From NCBI RefSeq assembly GCF_010119245.1, contig NZ_WNKG01000003.1:248001-312000 (forward strand): 64,000 nt of DNA, written 5' to 3'. The stretch is from Cyclobacterium salsum. Lineage in GTDB: Bacteria; Bacteroidota; Bacteroidia; Cytophagales; Cyclobacteriaceae. The notes under the pieces are model-generated. The model saw nothing but the letters and a program-made list of their open reading frames with translations, had not been told where the DNA came from and did no database searches. The first letter of the stretch is position 1. Every line of letters starts with the position of its first letter. The position numbers were made by a program, and so were the translations under genes. This document shows, piece by piece, positions 50,755-60,404 of the stretch.

Positions 50755-51747
50755 ATGGAAAAATACGCACTTCCTAATTCTGATTTAGAGATTTCAAGAT
50801 TAATTTTTGGTTGCTGGGCCATCGTAGGTGGTTTTAACTGGGGGCCACAGGATGAAAGGGATTCCCTGGCAGCTATCAAAATGGCCTACGATCAGGGAAT
50901 TACCACTTTTGATACCGCAGAAGCCTACGGCGGGGGGGCTTCGGAGAATTTGTTAGCCAAAGCCCTGGGAGAAAAACGCAAAGACATCATTATTGCTTCC
51001 AAAGCGGGTCCGGCCGATTTTGCAGCGGAGGATATTAGAAAAGCGTGCGAAAGAGGGCTGAAAAATTTGAAAACCGATTACATCGACCTATACCAGTTGC
51101 ACTGGCCCAATCCGGAAATTCCGTTGGAGGAAACCTTGGGTGCGCTTCAGGAACTTCGCGAGGAGGGTAAAATCCGGGCCTTCGGCGTGTCCAATTTCGG
51201 GAACGAAAGCCTGGCTACCTGCAAAAACTCCGGATTCAAGATCAGTAGCAATCAAATGGCCTATAATTTACTTTTTCGGGCCATTGAGTATTCGATCCTT
51301 CCCCAATGTGTTTCGGATGAGGTACCGGTACTTTGCTATTCTCCCATTATGCAGGGCTTGCTGACAGGGAAGTTTTCCTCGGAAGCGGAGGTACCCGATG
51401 ACCGGGCGAGAACCCGGCATTTCACAAAGGAACGGTCTCAATCCCGGCATCAGGAGGAGGGCTGTGAAGAACTGACTTTTCAAACCATTAGTCAGATCCG
51501 GGAACTTTCCAAAGAAGCGAATATTCCCATGGGAAATTTAAGTTTGGCATGGTTGCTTTACCAAAAGGGCGTAGCGGCAGCCATCGTCGGCGGAAGAAAT
51601 GCGGCGCAGGTTAGAAAAAATGCAGCGAGCGCTCAGGTGACACTGACCCCCTCCCTGGTATCCAGCCTTAATGAAATTACCCGTCCGCTCAAAGAGGCCT
51701 TGGGCCCCAACGCGGACCTATGGCAAACGGACGGTAGGGTGGTATGA
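50755..51747 (+). CDS. Aldo/keto reductase
   Basis: 330 residues from ATG 50755; an upstream TTG at 50704 is in frame but adds 17 unsupported residues. TTFDTAEAYGGGASENLL near residues 45-62 has the catalytic Asp and Tyr, IIASKAG the Lys near 75, and YQLHWPNPEIPLEE the His near 113. C-terminal AIVGGRNAAQVRKNA binds NADPH. This is the group typified by yeast-type or L-glyceraldehyde-3-phosphate reductase-like enzymes. Substrate unknown. Single gene. Confidence 0.92.
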   Translation: MEKYALPNSDLEISRLIFGCWAIVGGFNWGPQDERDSLAAIKMAYDQGITTFDTAEAYGGGASENLLAKALGEKRKDIIIASKAGPADFAAEDIRKACERGLKNLKTDYIDLYQLHWPNPEIPLEETLGALQELREEGKIRAFGVSNFGNESLATCKNSGFKISSNQMAYNLLFRAIEYSILPQCVSDEVPVLCYSPIMQGLLTGKFSSEAEVPDDRARTRHFTKERSQSRHQEEGCEELTFQTISQIRELSKEANIPMGNLSLAWLLYQKGVAAAIVGGRNAAQVRKNAASAQVTLTPSLVSSLNEITRPLKEALGPNADLWQTDGRVV

Positions 51748-51919
51748 TTTTTTAGGGGACGGAGGTCTTTCCCATTCTTTTATGAAAAAATATATTTGAG
51801 CGATATGGGGATAAATGATTTGACAACCACCTAAAAGATGACCATAAATACTGGCATCATTTATGGTAGAATTTGGTGTAATTGATTCCATTTTTTAGAT
51901 TTCTAAAAATATTAAAATC

Positions 51920-52318
51920 ATGTTTGAATTGGAGAAAAACGAAATCAAATTTCTTTATAACGGTAAAAAGTTGGAAGACAGGGAAGCCTATGCCTATGTT
52001 TTGACGCTACATAAGCATGTAATCAATGAGTTGGATGTATCGAAAAATGAAATGACCCCAACCCAGGTTTTAGAGTTGGCAAAAAAACTAAACAAAAGTG
52101 TAATCGATCTCTTCGACGAGAAATCTGATTATTTCAAAGCAAACATTCAAGGAAAAGAGATCGACGAAACCGATCTCTTGACCTTATTGATTAAGGAGAA
52201 ATCTGCTTTGAAAACGCCTCTTTTGATTTCAGCTAATGGGGCAACGGTTTTAGAATATCCAAGGGATACCATTAAGATAGATATGGTATTCAATGAAATA
52301 AGCGGAAACGATTCATAA
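51920..52318 (+). CDS. ArsC/Spx-fold protein with no cysteine
   Basis: 132 residues. EIKFLYNGKKLEDREAYAYVLTL, then MTPTQVLELAKKLNKSVIDLFDE, TDLLTLLIKEKSALKTPLLIS: the order of elements matches the ArsC/YffB family of the thioredoxin superfamily, where the second helix is normally followed by L..P.L..RPI. The protein contains no Cys at all, so arsenate reduction by the usual Cys mechanism is excluded. Close relatives in Bacteroidetes also lack the active-site Cys. Function unknown. Single gene with no visible terminator. Confidence 0.7.
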   Translation: MFELEKNEIKFLYNGKKLEDREAYAYVLTLHKHVINELDVSKNEMTPTQVLELAKKLNKSVIDLFDEKSDYFKANIQGKEIDETDLLTLLIKEKSALKTPLLISANGATVLEYPRDTIKIDMVFNEISGNDS

Positions 52319-52499
52319 ACGCTATATTCCAGGTAGTCTAGCGTAGAAACTAATCTTTCCCATCCTGTAATTCTCCTGTAATTCTGGTTTTTTTAAGTAA
52401 AATGAAATTTAATTTCTTCGTAAAAGGGAATTTTTCTTTGTTTTATAACTTTTGGATGAAATTTTTTTCTATTTTTTGCATTCATTTGACGAGTAAGAA

Positions 52500-53942
52500 A
52501 TGAAAGCCCAAATTACCGGCATTGTAGCAGTAGTAGCTCTATTCTTGATTTTGTTGTCCCCAGGTGAGGCAACGGGTCAATTTGTTGGAGGAAAAAGTAC
52601 ACCGCCAAACATCGTACTCATCCTTGCCGACGACCTTGGCTGGATGGATGTGGGGTATAATGGGGCTGAGTTTTATGAAACGCCCAATATCGACCAACTC
52701 GCTTCAGAAGGAATGGTCTTCACCCGGTTTTACCCCTCGGCTGCCAACTGTGCCCCCACGCGGGCGAGTTTGTTAACCGGGATGTATTCGCCACGACATC
52801 AGGTGTATGTTCCGCAAGGGTTGTCAAGGGGTGGCGATGTTTCCAAAATGCGGTTCAAAGTACCCACTCAGGGCCAAAATTCCACTTTCAATACATTTCC
52901 AGTGAGCATCAATACGGTTTCACCGGAATTTGAATCACTTGCCGAAATGCTGAAAAAGTCGGACTATGTATCTGCCAGGCTTGGGAAATGGCATATAGGC
53001 GACGATAATCAGGGTTTCGATGTGTTATCCGCAGCCGGTGAGATTGGGAAAATCACCAATTATTGCGGAGAGGAGAAGCGGTACTATAACGATGATCATG
53101 TGGCGGAAAGGCTGACTGATGCAGCGATCCATTTTATTGAGGCAAATAAAGAGCACCCGTTTTTTCTTTATCTCAGTCATTGGGAGGTACACACTCCCCT
53201 GGCCGCAAGGGACAAAAGGATCGAATATTACAAAAGCAAGCTTAAAAACCGGCCCGGAAAAAATTACGATCCGGTGTATGCAGCCGAAGTGGAACAGGTC
53301 GATAGTAGTGTTGGCAGGGTTCTAGCCAAATTAAATGAACTGGGTTTGGAAGATAACACGGTTGTGATTGTTACCTCGGATAACGGCGGGCTTTCGTCCG
53401 TTACCGATAATGCTCCGTTAAGGGCTGGTAAAGGCACTTTTTACGAAGGGGGACTCCGGGTACCGTTTTGTATTAAATGGCCTGGCATAACCCAAGCCGG
53501 TTCGAAATCCGACATTCCGGTAACTGGTGTTGATTTTATGCCCACCTTTGCAGAAATCGCCTCGGCGGAGTTGCCGCAAAACCAGCCGGTGGACGGTGAT
53601 TCCTTTGTACCAATTCTTAAAGGAGAGCCATTCGACCGGGATCGTTCGCTTTTTTTCCATTTCCCGCTTTACCTGGGGGGTAGCGTGGAGGTATTGCCAT
53701 CTTTCGATGGAACGGAAAATTACTGGCGTGCGGTACCCTCTTCGGTAATCATGGCCGGGGATTGGAAATTGATTTATTATTATGAATACGATCGTTATGA
53801 ACTGTTTAATTTGCGAACCGATATTTCAGAGCAAGACGACCTTTCTGGCAGCGAAACCGGAATAGCAATAAAACTGTTGGAAAAACTTAGAAATTGGGTA
53901 TTAGAGGTAAATGCTCCTGTGCCCAGTGTTTTAAATAGATAA
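52500..53942 (+). CDS. Sulfatase (S1-type, formylglycine-dependent)
   Basis: 480 residues with a signal peptide (to about 26). PPNIVLILADDLGWMDVGYNG binds Ca through the DD pair. NCAPTRASLLTGMY has the modification motif C84-A-P-T-R, in which Cys becomes formylglycine. KWHIGD and a C-terminal RAGKGTFYEGGLRVPFCIKWPG complete the S1 family. Exported enzyme that removes sulfate from a glycan; likely substrate a marine polysaccharide. First of a series of glycan genes. A formylglycine-generating enzyme is not in the window. Confidence 0.93.
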   Translation: MKAQITGIVAVVALFLILLSPGEATGQFVGGKSTPPNIVLILADDLGWMDVGYNGAEFYETPNIDQLASEGMVFTRFYPSAANCAPTRASLLTGMYSPRHQVYVPQGLSRGGDVSKMRFKVPTQGQNSTFNTFPVSINTVSPEFESLAEMLKKSDYVSARLGKWHIGDDNQGFDVLSAAGEIGKITNYCGEEKRYYNDDHVAERLTDAAIHFIEANKEHPFFLYLSHWEVHTPLAARDKRIEYYKSKLKNRPGKNYDPVYAAEVEQVDSSVGRVLAKLNELGLEDNTVVIVTSDNGGLSSVTDNAPLRAGKGTFYEGGLRVPFCIKWPGITQAGSKSDIPVTGVDFMPTFAEIASAELPQNQPVDGDSFVPILKGEPFDRDRSLFFHFPLYLGGSVEVLPSFDGTENYWRAVPSSVIMAGDWKLIYYYEYDRYELFNLRTDISEQDDLSGSETGIAIKLLEKLRNWVLEVNAPVPSVLNR

Positions 53943-54017
53943 CATTGACCCGATAAACACCCAAGTGGAAACGCTTTAATTAAGATTTCATTATTCCAAA
54001 AATTCAACATTTATCAT

Positions 54018-55043
54018 ATGAAATTCCTCCTGTATCTTGTATTATACTTGCTTTCATTAGATTTAAGTGCCCATTCCGGCAGGCTGGATAAGATGGACAC
54101 GAGCAAGCATCATCATGAACCGAAACGAAAAGCCCCTTTGAAAGCGTTAATCGTTGACGGACAAAACAACCATGCGGTATGGCCGAAGGCGACCCTAATG
54201 ATGAAGCAGTACCTGGAAGAAACGGGGCTTTTTCAGGTAGCTATTTACAGAACCAGGTTTACCTGGGGCGCAGAAAGGGAAAAGGAGTACTTGCCCTTAG
54301 CGGGAGTGGGTGCCACCACCGATCTGGAAAACCCGCAACATGATCCGGATTTCGCCCCCATGTTCAAGAATTATGATGTCGTGATTTCCAACTTTGGCTG
54401 GAAAGCAGCGGATTGGCCGGAGGACACCCAAAAAGCATTCGAAGAATACATGTCCTCCGGCGGAGGCTTTGTCTCCTTTCACGCTGCAAACAATTCTTTT
54501 CCAGACTGGCTGGAATACAATAAAATGATTGGCCTGGGAGGCTGGGGTGACCGTACTGAAAAAGATGGACCTTATGTGTATTATACTAATGAAGGCGAGC
54601 TGGTACGAGATCCTTCACCGGGGAAAGGCGGTGCCCATGGACCTAGCCATATTTTTCCCATCACCATTCGTGAGAAAGATCATCCCATCACCAGGGGAAT
54701 GCCGAAAGTATGGCTAACCACCAAGGATGAATGCTATTCTCAATTGCGTGGACCGGCCGAGAACATGACCGTACTGGCTACCGGTAAGGATGTTTCAGGC
54801 AAAGCTCCTACTGACCGGCACGAACCCATGCTGATGGTGTTGGACTACGGCAAAGGGCGGGTATTTCATACCACGCTGGGGCACGATGATTTTTCAATTG
54901 AAAGCGTTGGTTTTATCACTTCATTTTTAAGAGGAGCGGAATGGGCGGCAACAGGAAAGGTTACTCAACCCATACCAGATGATTTTCCTACGGCAGAAAA
55001 TTCCACCAGCCGGGATTTTAAGTGGAAAATTGATGGCCAATAA
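54018..55043 (+). CDS. ThuA-domain protein (trehalose-utilisation-like)
   Basis: 341 residues with a signal peptide (to about 18). KALIVDGQNNHAVWPKAT near residues 35-52 and VISNFGWKAADWP near 118 match the class-I glutamine-amidotransferase-like fold of ThuA. GGGFVSFHAANNSFPDW near 150-166 and GGAHGPSHIFPI are conserved in this exported group. GKGRVFHTTLGHD near 276. Function of the family is not proven; it is found in carbohydrate-utilisation loci. 75 bp after the sulfatase, same strand, probably one transcript. Confidence 0.87.
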   Translation: MKFLLYLVLYLLSLDLSAHSGRLDKMDTSKHHHEPKRKAPLKALIVDGQNNHAVWPKATLMMKQYLEETGLFQVAIYRTRFTWGAEREKEYLPLAGVGATTDLENPQHDPDFAPMFKNYDVVISNFGWKAADWPEDTQKAFEEYMSSGGGFVSFHAANNSFPDWLEYNKMIGLGGWGDRTEKDGPYVYYTNEGELVRDPSPGKGGAHGPSHIFPITIREKDHPITRGMPKVWLTTKDECYSQLRGPAENMTVLATGKDVSGKAPTDRHEPMLMVLDYGKGRVFHTTLGHDDFSIESVGFITSFLRGAEWAATGKVTQPIPDDFPTAENSTSRDFKWKIDGQ

Positions 55044-55064
55044 AATCAATAGAGTTGGATACGA

Positions 55065-56180
55065 TCAACCCGGTTGCAATCGCAATTTTTTACCTGCTAC
55101 CGAAAGGTTATCGTTCAGATTTTGTTCATCCCAAAGATTGGAAATCACCGCTGATAGGTTTGGGTTCTGCAAGGCCCATAGGTAGGCTTTAACTGGAGCT
55201 TTCATATTCCCCGGTAATTCTTTGCATTTTTTGGATGCGCCACTTTCTTTGGCCAGCTCAATTTCTCTTTCCATGTATCCACCATTGATAACGTTAAAAG
55301 CTACCATGGCTACCTCATAATGGCCGGTTTCTCTGGCAGCCCTTAAAACGCCGGCCGGGTCATTGTGGGAAGACACGCCAAGAAAACGGACTTTCCCGGC
55401 CTTTTTTAGCTGTTCAAAGGTGGTAAACGTTTCTTTTAATTGTACTTCTTCGGAGAAACCTGCTCCGTGGGGACACATCAGAATATCAAAGAAAACGATG
55501 TATTCCCTGAACTTTGGACTTCCTTCCACTTGTGGGCATAATTAGCGGCCATGGCATTGCTCAGGTAGGTGCCTTCAAAGGAGCCTTGCTGTCCGGGCCA
55601 GTAGGTGATAAAATAGCCGGGCTTACCCACATTGTGGGCAGAACGCATTTCCATGGCTTTTTTTTTGGTAATGTTCCTGTTTGTTACCATGCAGGCCGTC
55701 ATAAAATTCCCGGTACAGGTTATTTCTTAGATCGGTATATCCACTTACCTTTGTGGTCATAAACATTTTTTCCCGTTTGGCGCTGTTGTCGATGATCTTG
55801 GCATAACATTCTTCACATTCGCCATTACCGTAGGAAGGTACCCTATCCAGGTAGTTCAATCCACGTTCCATGGCAATTTCGGTCATCCGCAGGTTACCTA
55901 GACGGGCGGGATCACCGCCATTGACCACTTCAGAGATCACTATGCCGGTATTTCCCAACCGGCGATAGGCCATACCTGTTTTTTTGTTGCGCCATTCCGG
56001 TTTGATACCAGGTTGCAGGTTAGTAAGAGCCGAGGGTCTAGTTGCTTTGGCTTTTCCCAGCAAAGGAATGCCCAAACCTAATTTAGCAGGTATCAGTACA
56101 ACAAAGCCGGTGATGAGCAATGAAGCTGCGCTGGATTTTGAGGGATTTATTCCTACTGGGAAATATGACATGACCGCCAT
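55065..56180 (-). pseudogene. Decayed aldo/keto reductase gene with frameshifts and deletions
   Basis: Three pieces in different frames add up to one aldo/keto reductase of a family common in glycan loci. Piece 1 (56180 to about 55670) carries GMAYRRLGNTGIVISEVV, NYLDRVPSYGNGECEECY and the NNLYREFYDGL region. Piece 2 (about 55670-55530) continues ITKKKAMEMRSAHNVG and GYFITYWPGQQGSFEGTYL. Piece 3 (about 55529-55065) holds KAGKVRFLGVSSHNDPAGVL and ends ISNLWDEQNLNDNLSVAG. Frame 1 to 2 changes at a run of nine A (plus strand T, 55656-55664); frame 2 to 3 needs one missing base in the HK-VEGS stretch. About a dozen residues seem lost at EYIV-FDILMCPHG and about 40 before PGNMKAPVKAYL. The Rossmann-like start is also damaged. 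It cannot make a full enzyme. Confidence 0.9.
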
Positions 56181-56330
56181 TTTACGGGATGACGAAGAGC
56201 GGATGAATCCTTCCTATTATGTTTACATTGAAAAAATCAATGACCAAGAGTTGAAATGAATGGTATTCGTATCGATAGCAGCAAGCTTCTTTCCCAAACC
56301 AGTTGTCTTTCAGAGGGATTACGTGGATGT

Positions 56331-56346
56331 AAACCGGAACCGGTTT
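56331..56346. promoter_or_regulatory. LacI-operator-like dyad upstream of the DUF5060 gene
   Basis: AAACCGG (56331-56337), AA, CCGGTTT (56340-56346): a perfect dyad of 7-bp arms with a CCGG core, typical in style for LacI/GalR-family operators. It is 132 bp upstream of the start at 56478. No LacI gene is in the window. Confidence 0.4.
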
Positions 56347-56477
56347 TGGTTTTATTTATATGGTTTTTATCTAAATCTTTGATATTTTAACGATTAGTTT
56401 TTATTTTAATTTCGTATTGACATTTCCCACCTATATAAATGAGAGCTTATCAAAAATAAAGGATTAAAAACACTCCT

Positions 56478-58475
56478 ATGAAAATCAAACCCAGCCAGAT
56501 AACCTCCCTATTACTTTTTCTTTTTGTAAATTACACCGCCCTTAATGCCCAAGAACAATCGCAGGAGCCGGAAAAGAATTACCAATCTGTTACCCCCTAT
56601 GCATTCCCCTTACTTTCATTCACGGATCCCAACCAACGGAAAGCCGATGGGAATGGGGAAGTGGATGTCTCAGGGGAACTGAAGGAATGGCATAAGGTTA
56701 CCCTGACCATGGATGGCCCCTTTGCACATGAATTGGACAAGGAACCCAATCCATTTACGGATTACCGCATGTCGGTGCGGTTTGTCCATGAATCCGGGGA
56801 GCCGGAATATGTCGTGCCCGGATATTTTGCGGCTGATGGTAATGCGGCAGAATCAGGGGCCGATAATGGAATCAAGTGGCGGGCGCACCTGTCTCCCGAT
56901 AAATCAGGTGAATGGCATTATGAAGTTTCGTTTTTGAAAGGGGAGTTGGCGGCCGTATCGGATCAACCCTGGTCCAAACCCCTGGCACCATATGATGGGG
57001 CAGAAGGCGATTTCACCATCAGTCCGACAGATAAGGAAGGCAAGGATTTTAGGGCCAAGGGAAGGCTGGAATATGTGGGAGAACATTTCCTTAGATTTAA
57101 AGGCAACAATGAATATTTTTTAAAAGTGGGCCCGGATGCTCCGGAGACCTTACTCGCCTATGCGGATTTTGACGGCACCTATAATGTGCACACCCAAATA
57201 TGGAAAACGACGGTACCCATCAAACATTTCAGGGATCATTTAGGGGACTGGAAGGAAGGTGATCCCACCTGGCAGAAAGATAAGGGAAAAGGGTTGATAG
57301 GGGCGGTCAATTATTTGGCATCAAAAGAGATGAATACCTTTTCCTTCCTGACTTATAATGCAGGCGGTGATGGAGAAAATGTATGGCCATTTATTGAAAG
57401 AAATGAAAAGTACAGATACGATTGCTCCAAGCTCGACCAATGGCAAATGGTATTTGACCATGCCCAGACCAAGGGCCTAAATTTGCACTTTAAAACCCAG
57501 GAAACGGAGATGGATGACAACAACTATCCGGCTACCAATAAAGCCAGGGAATCTTCTGTGATCATTGAATCCCTTGACGGAGGGGATTTGGGGCCGCAAA
57601 GGCGGTTGTATTATAGGGAATTGATTGCCCGGTTTGGATACAGCCTGGCTTTGAATTGGAACCTGGGAGAGGAAAATTCGCAGACTACGGAGCAGCTAAA
57701 GGAAATAACAAAATTCTTTTATGAAAACGATCCTTATAGGCACAATGTGGTGGTGCATACCTACCCGCAACAGCAGGATGATGTGTATACGCCCTTATTA
57801 GGATATAATTCCCATTTATCCGGGGTATCTTTGCAAAATTCATGGGATGCCGTTCACCAAAGGACCCTCCAATGGGTAAGGGCATCAAATACAGCCGGCA
57901 AACCCTGGGTAGTGGCCAATGATGAGCAAAATCCTGCCGGAACAGGTGTACCTCCTGATCCGGATTTTGGCAATTATGAACCCCTGGATTATGACATCCA
58001 CGATATAAGAAAAAGGACCTTGTGGGGAAATATCATGGCAGGCGGTGCCGGGGTGGAATATTATTTTGGCAACCGGCATCCGGATAGCGATATGCAAAGT
58101 GAAAATTACCGCAGCCGGGATCAATCCTGGGAATATTGCAGGATTGCCCATGCGTTTTTTATGGAACATGAAATCCCTTTTTGGAAAATGACCAACCGGA
58201 ATGCCCTGATTTTTAACGAGGATGATGGAAATGAAAAGTATTGTTTGGCGCTGGATGGGGAGCAATACCTGGTTTATCTGGCTGATGCTCAAACTTCAAA
58301 ATTGGACCTTAGAGATATAGAAGGTTCATTTGTTGTGAAATGGTTTAACCCACGGGAAGGAGGAACACTTATGGATGGCAATATTACCGAGATTGAAGGT
58401 GGGGATGTCATTGAACTGGGTTTGCCACCGGAAGAACTGGAGGAGGATTGGTTGGTTTATATTATGGTTGAATAA
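56478..58475 (+). CDS. DUF5060-domain glycoside hydrolase
   Basis: 665 residues with a signal peptide (to about 25). DUF5060, an Ig-like domain (about 50-180): VDVSGELKEWHKVTLTMDGPFAHE, DYRMSVRFVHESG, SGEWHYEVSFLKG. A TIM barrel follows, with LRFKGNNEYFLKVGPDAPE, ALNWNLGEEN near 393 (possible acid/base Glu) and ANDEQNPAGTG near 479 (possible nucleophile). C-terminal beta domain EQYLVYLADAQTSKLDLRD and WFNPREGG is the putative collagen-binding-like domain usual in these proteins. Acts in the periplasm or outside on a polysaccharide; substrate not known. Between two sulfatase genes, 69 bp before the second. Confidence 0.88.
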   Translation: MKIKPSQITSLLLFLFVNYTALNAQEQSQEPEKNYQSVTPYAFPLLSFTDPNQRKADGNGEVDVSGELKEWHKVTLTMDGPFAHELDKEPNPFTDYRMSVRFVHESGEPEYVVPGYFAADGNAAESGADNGIKWRAHLSPDKSGEWHYEVSFLKGELAAVSDQPWSKPLAPYDGAEGDFTISPTDKEGKDFRAKGRLEYVGEHFLRFKGNNEYFLKVGPDAPETLLAYADFDGTYNVHTQIWKTTVPIKHFRDHLGDWKEGDPTWQKDKGKGLIGAVNYLASKEMNTFSFLTYNAGGDGENVWPFIERNEKYRYDCSKLDQWQMVFDHAQTKGLNLHFKTQETEMDDNNYPATNKARESSVIIESLDGGDLGPQRRLYYRELIARFGYSLALNWNLGEENSQTTEQLKEITKFFYENDPYRHNVVVHTYPQQQDDVYTPLLGYNSHLSGVSLQNSWDAVHQRTLQWVRASNTAGKPWVVANDEQNPAGTGVPPDPDFGNYEPLDYDIHDIRKRTLWGNIMAGGAGVEYYFGNRHPDSDMQSENYRSRDQSWEYCRIAHAFFMEHEIPFWKMTNRNALIFNEDDGNEKYCLALDGEQYLVYLADAQTSKLDLRDIEGSFVVKWFNPREGGTLMDGNITEIEGGDVIELGLPPEELEEDWLVYIMVE

Positions 58476-58544
58476 TTTCAGGATTTAGATAAGACCTTTA
58501 GGTTTTAAAATACTAACTTCAATTATTTTCCTAAACGAAAAAAC

Positions 58545-60110
58545 ATGATACATGTATTTTATTTGATCCCATATATTTCCCTGCTTTTCAATTTGGTATT
58601 GGTTCCAAAAACGGAGTCCGGCCCTGTCCCACCTACACCAAACATCATCCTTATCATGGCGGATGATATTGGGTTTTCGGACATTTCAAGTTATGGGGGA
58701 GAGATTCCCACCCCTAACATCGATCGGCTGGCAGCGGAAGGGCTACGTTTTAGGCAGTTTTACAATATGGCAAAATGTGAGGTATCCAGGTCCGTCATGC
58801 TTACGGGCCTGTATGATAAAAACCCTGCTGCTCAAAGCATGGTGAGTCTGATCCGCAATGAAGGATACCAAACCTACCAATTTGGTAAGGAACACTTCCA
58901 GGAATGGGTGCCTGAAAGGTGTTATGCCAAAAATAACATGGACCAATCCTTAACCTTTTGGGCCACCACGGAATACTTTGTTCCACCTGATGGTAAGTTT
59001 TCACGACCATTTTATTTAAATGGTGAACGGGTAGAAGTTAAAGATTTGGAATTTGAGCAAAAACCATTTTATAAAACGGATGTATTTACAGATTATGCCG
59101 TGAAATACATCAAGAAAGCCAGTAAGGACAAAGAACCCTTTTTTTTATTTATGCCCTACCATGCCCCACATTACCCGCTTCAGGCAAGACCGGAGGATAT
59201 AGCCCGCTTTAGAGGGAAATATAAAATCGGATGGGACGTACTTCGGCAGCAAAGGTATGAAAGGATGATTGAGATGGGCGTACTGGACAAAAATCATGAA
59301 CTAAGCAACCCCACCTCCAACATCAATCAATTTCGCGGACACCCAAAAGGAGACGAGGAAATCAGGGCTTTGATCCCAAAATACAGGCCCTGGTCCGACC
59401 TTACTGAAGAAGAAAAGGACGCCCTAGATTTGGAAATGTCCGTTTATGCAGCGATGATCCACCGCTTGGACCTCAACATAGGAAGACTATTGGATACCTT
59501 GGATGAAGAAAACCTGACCGAAAATACATTGGTCATCTACCTTTCTGATAATGGGGCCTGTCCCTATGACAGCAATCGGGACTTTGATAGTCCTCCTGGA
59601 GGGGCTCATTCCTACCGGACGCAAACTGCTGCCTGGTCTAACCTAAGCAATACACCTTTTAGGTATTTCAAGCAATTTGGTCACGAAGGTGGCACACATA
59701 CCCATTTTATCGCCCGATGGCCAAATGTGATCAAAAATGCAGGGGGCTTTATCAGCCAGCCTGGCCATCTGGTGGATATATTTCCAACCCTATTGGAAGT
59801 AACCGGGGGAGAATATCCGGAATGGGAAGAGGAAACCAAGGTCCCCCCGTTGGATGGTAGCTCACTTTTGCCATTGTTTGAAGGAAAAGAACGAAAGGAA
59901 CCAGAATTTTTTATTTCTGGATTCGGTGAAAATTTCCGGATGTTCAGAAAGGGGGATTGGAAAATTGTCAGGAAAAATGGTGAGCCGTGGGAACTCTATA
60001 ATATGGCAGATGATATGACAGAAACAACCAATCTGATGGACGAAAAGGAAGGTATCGGCAATTCCTTGATTGAAGAATATACACAACGATCAAAAACAAC
60101 TGATAAATGA
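58545..60110 (+). CDS. Sulfatase-family protein with atypical CEVSR motif
   Basis: 521 residues. Signal peptide or anchor in the first 22 residues. TPNIILIMADDIGFSDISSYGGEIPTPN has the Ca-binding DD pair. KCEVSRSVMLTGLYD carries C78-E-V-S-R, where Val replaces the Pro or Ala expected at the third place of the formylglycine motif (C-x-P/A-x-R). The Arg and the following LTG are kept. NGACPYDSNRDFDSP and HEGGTHTHFIARWP are typical of the family. It may still be modified by an atypical maturase, or it may work as a phosphodiesterase-like hydrolase, or be inactive. 69 bp after the DUF5060 gene, same strand. Confidence 0.85.
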   Translation: MIHVFYLIPYISLLFNLVLVPKTESGPVPPTPNIILIMADDIGFSDISSYGGEIPTPNIDRLAAEGLRFRQFYNMAKCEVSRSVMLTGLYDKNPAAQSMVSLIRNEGYQTYQFGKEHFQEWVPERCYAKNNMDQSLTFWATTEYFVPPDGKFSRPFYLNGERVEVKDLEFEQKPFYKTDVFTDYAVKYIKKASKDKEPFFLFMPYHAPHYPLQARPEDIARFRGKYKIGWDVLRQQRYERMIEMGVLDKNHELSNPTSNINQFRGHPKGDEEIRALIPKYRPWSDLTEEEKDALDLEMSVYAAMIHRLDLNIGRLLDTLDEENLTENTLVIYLSDNGACPYDSNRDFDSPPGGAHSYRTQTAAWSNLSNTPFRYFKQFGHEGGTHTHFIARWPNVIKNAGGFISQPGHLVDIFPTLLEVTGGEYPEWEEETKVPPLDGSSLLPLFEGKERKEPEFFISGFGENFRMFRKGDWKIVRKNGEPWELYNMADDMTETTNLMDEKEGIGNSLIEEYTQRSKTTDK

Positions 60111-60381
60111 TGGGAGATGGTGGGTTGGGCTAATTCTCTTGAGCAAACCATCAGAATTTTGTAAACAAATTGAGTACCCGACCATCAGTGGCCCAATTGA
60201 TCCAAACCCCGAATATCGATCGCACTGGCAATGGGGAGGTGCTCTCTACCCAATGCAATTGAGTTTAGGGTTGGACTTCTGTTATCTTGAAAGTATTTTT
60301 TTGATTTTCGGTTTTCCTTAATAAGGAACTGGATACCGTTGCTCGGATCCAGCAACCCACTGGTTAATGATGAAAAAAACC

Positions 60382-60389
60382 TACCTTTG
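60382..60389 (+). promoter_or_regulatory. -7 element before the DEAD-box gene
   Basis: TACCTTTG at 60382-60389 fits TAnnTTTG, 15 bp before the ATG at 60405. If real, transcription begins about 8 nt before the start codon, which supports ATG 60405 over an upstream TTG (60339). No -33 box seen. Confidence 0.35.
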
Positions 60390-60404
60390 GCCAAAAATGT
60401 ACCC

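Noticed and set aside
51920-52318. Arsenate reductase
   Set aside because: There is no Cys at all, so the reaction is not possible by the known mechanism.
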